From: Gammaproteobacteria bacterium
GTDB taxonomy: Bacteria > Pseudomonadota > Gammaproteobacteria > Eutrophobiales > Eutrophobiaceae
DNA length: 6,263 bases
Assembly (NCBI GenBank): GCA_004356415.1
Contig: SMWN01000017.1
Coordinates: forward strand, 1 to 6,263
Reading direction: 5' to 3'
The translations under genes were made by a program, and so were the position numbers. Within the stretch, counting starts at the first letter, position 1, and each line of letters opens with the position of its first letter. Positions 6,217-6,263 of the stretch are shown one piece after another. The notes under the pieces are model-generated. The model did not search any database, was not told where the DNA came from, and saw nothing but the letters and a program-made list of their open reading frames with translations.

Positions 6217-6263
6217 CTACTTAGCCTTAGCAGCGATTTGATCCGCTTGCGAAATTAGATTGC
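6217..6263 (-). CDS. C-terminal end of an upstream gene (partial); malyl-CoA lyase is a weak possibility
   Basis: One minus-strand frame stays open from the window edge to a TAG at 6219-6217, followed at once by a second TAG (6216-6214). The last residues are NLISQADQIAAKAK. The gene is on the same strand, 48 bases before mtkA, so it is probably in the same operon. The ending resembles the QA...KA helix that closes malyl-CoA lyase and related HpcH/HpaI aldolases, and mcl genes often lie beside mtkA. Fourteen residues are too few to assign a function. The other two frames are closed by stops within this stretch, which together with the tandem stop and spacing supports real coding. Confidence 0.5.
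   Translation of the reverse strand, partial: NLISQADQIAAKAK

Overview
The window carries four complete genes, all on the minus strand, that encode core enzymes of the serine cycle, the C1-assimilation pathway that joins formaldehyde or formate carbon to glyoxylate. In transcription order they are mtkA (6168 to 4993), mtkB (4980 to 4090), a hydroxypyruvate reductase (3993 to 3019) and ppc (2859 to 136). A gene end lies upstream of mtkA (6263 to 6217) and a gene start lies downstream of ppc (80 to 1). The even orientation, short gaps and a Shine-Dalgarno before every start suggest one operon or a few overlapping transcripts.

How they work together: Ppc carboxylates PEP to oxaloacetate, which is reduced to malate by a dehydrogenase not in this window. 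MtkAB then uses ATP and CoA to form malyl-CoA. A malyl-CoA lyase would cleave this to acetyl-CoA and glyoxylate; the upstream truncated gene could be that lyase, but its 14 visible residues cannot prove it. Glyoxylate and serine give glycine and hydroxypyruvate, and the hydroxypyruvate reductase makes D-glycerate, which returns to PEP. The two malate thiokinase subunits match the Methylorubrum/Methylobacterium type closely as I recall it, so these are not ordinary succinyl-CoA synthetase genes.

Organism: moderate base composition (not counted), proteobacterial serine-cycle proteins and the style of the intergenic palindrome suggest a gammaproteobacterial methylotroph or methanotroph, or a chemolithotroph using the module for glyoxylate metabolism. 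This is inference; no taxonomic marker is present.

Layout: 1-80 start of an unrecognised gene; 81-135 AT-rich spacer; 136-2859 ppc; 2860-3018 spacer filled mostly by a 126-bp imperfect palindrome that looks like a repetitive element; 3019-3993 hydroxypyruvate reductase; 3994-4089 spacer with two mutually exclusive RNA stems and a weak promoter candidate; 4090-4980 mtkB; 12-nt gap; 4993-6168 mtkA; 48-nt gap; 6217-6263 end of an upstream gene. No gene-free stretch exceeds 160 bases. I see no RNA gene, CRISPR array, transposase or new defence-like system. The points worth a second look are a PEP carboxylase whose C-terminal aspartate-inhibitor site appears to be lost, the palindromic element, the paired stems after mtkB, and a GyaR/GhrB-type reductase where the classical methylotroph HprA might be expected.
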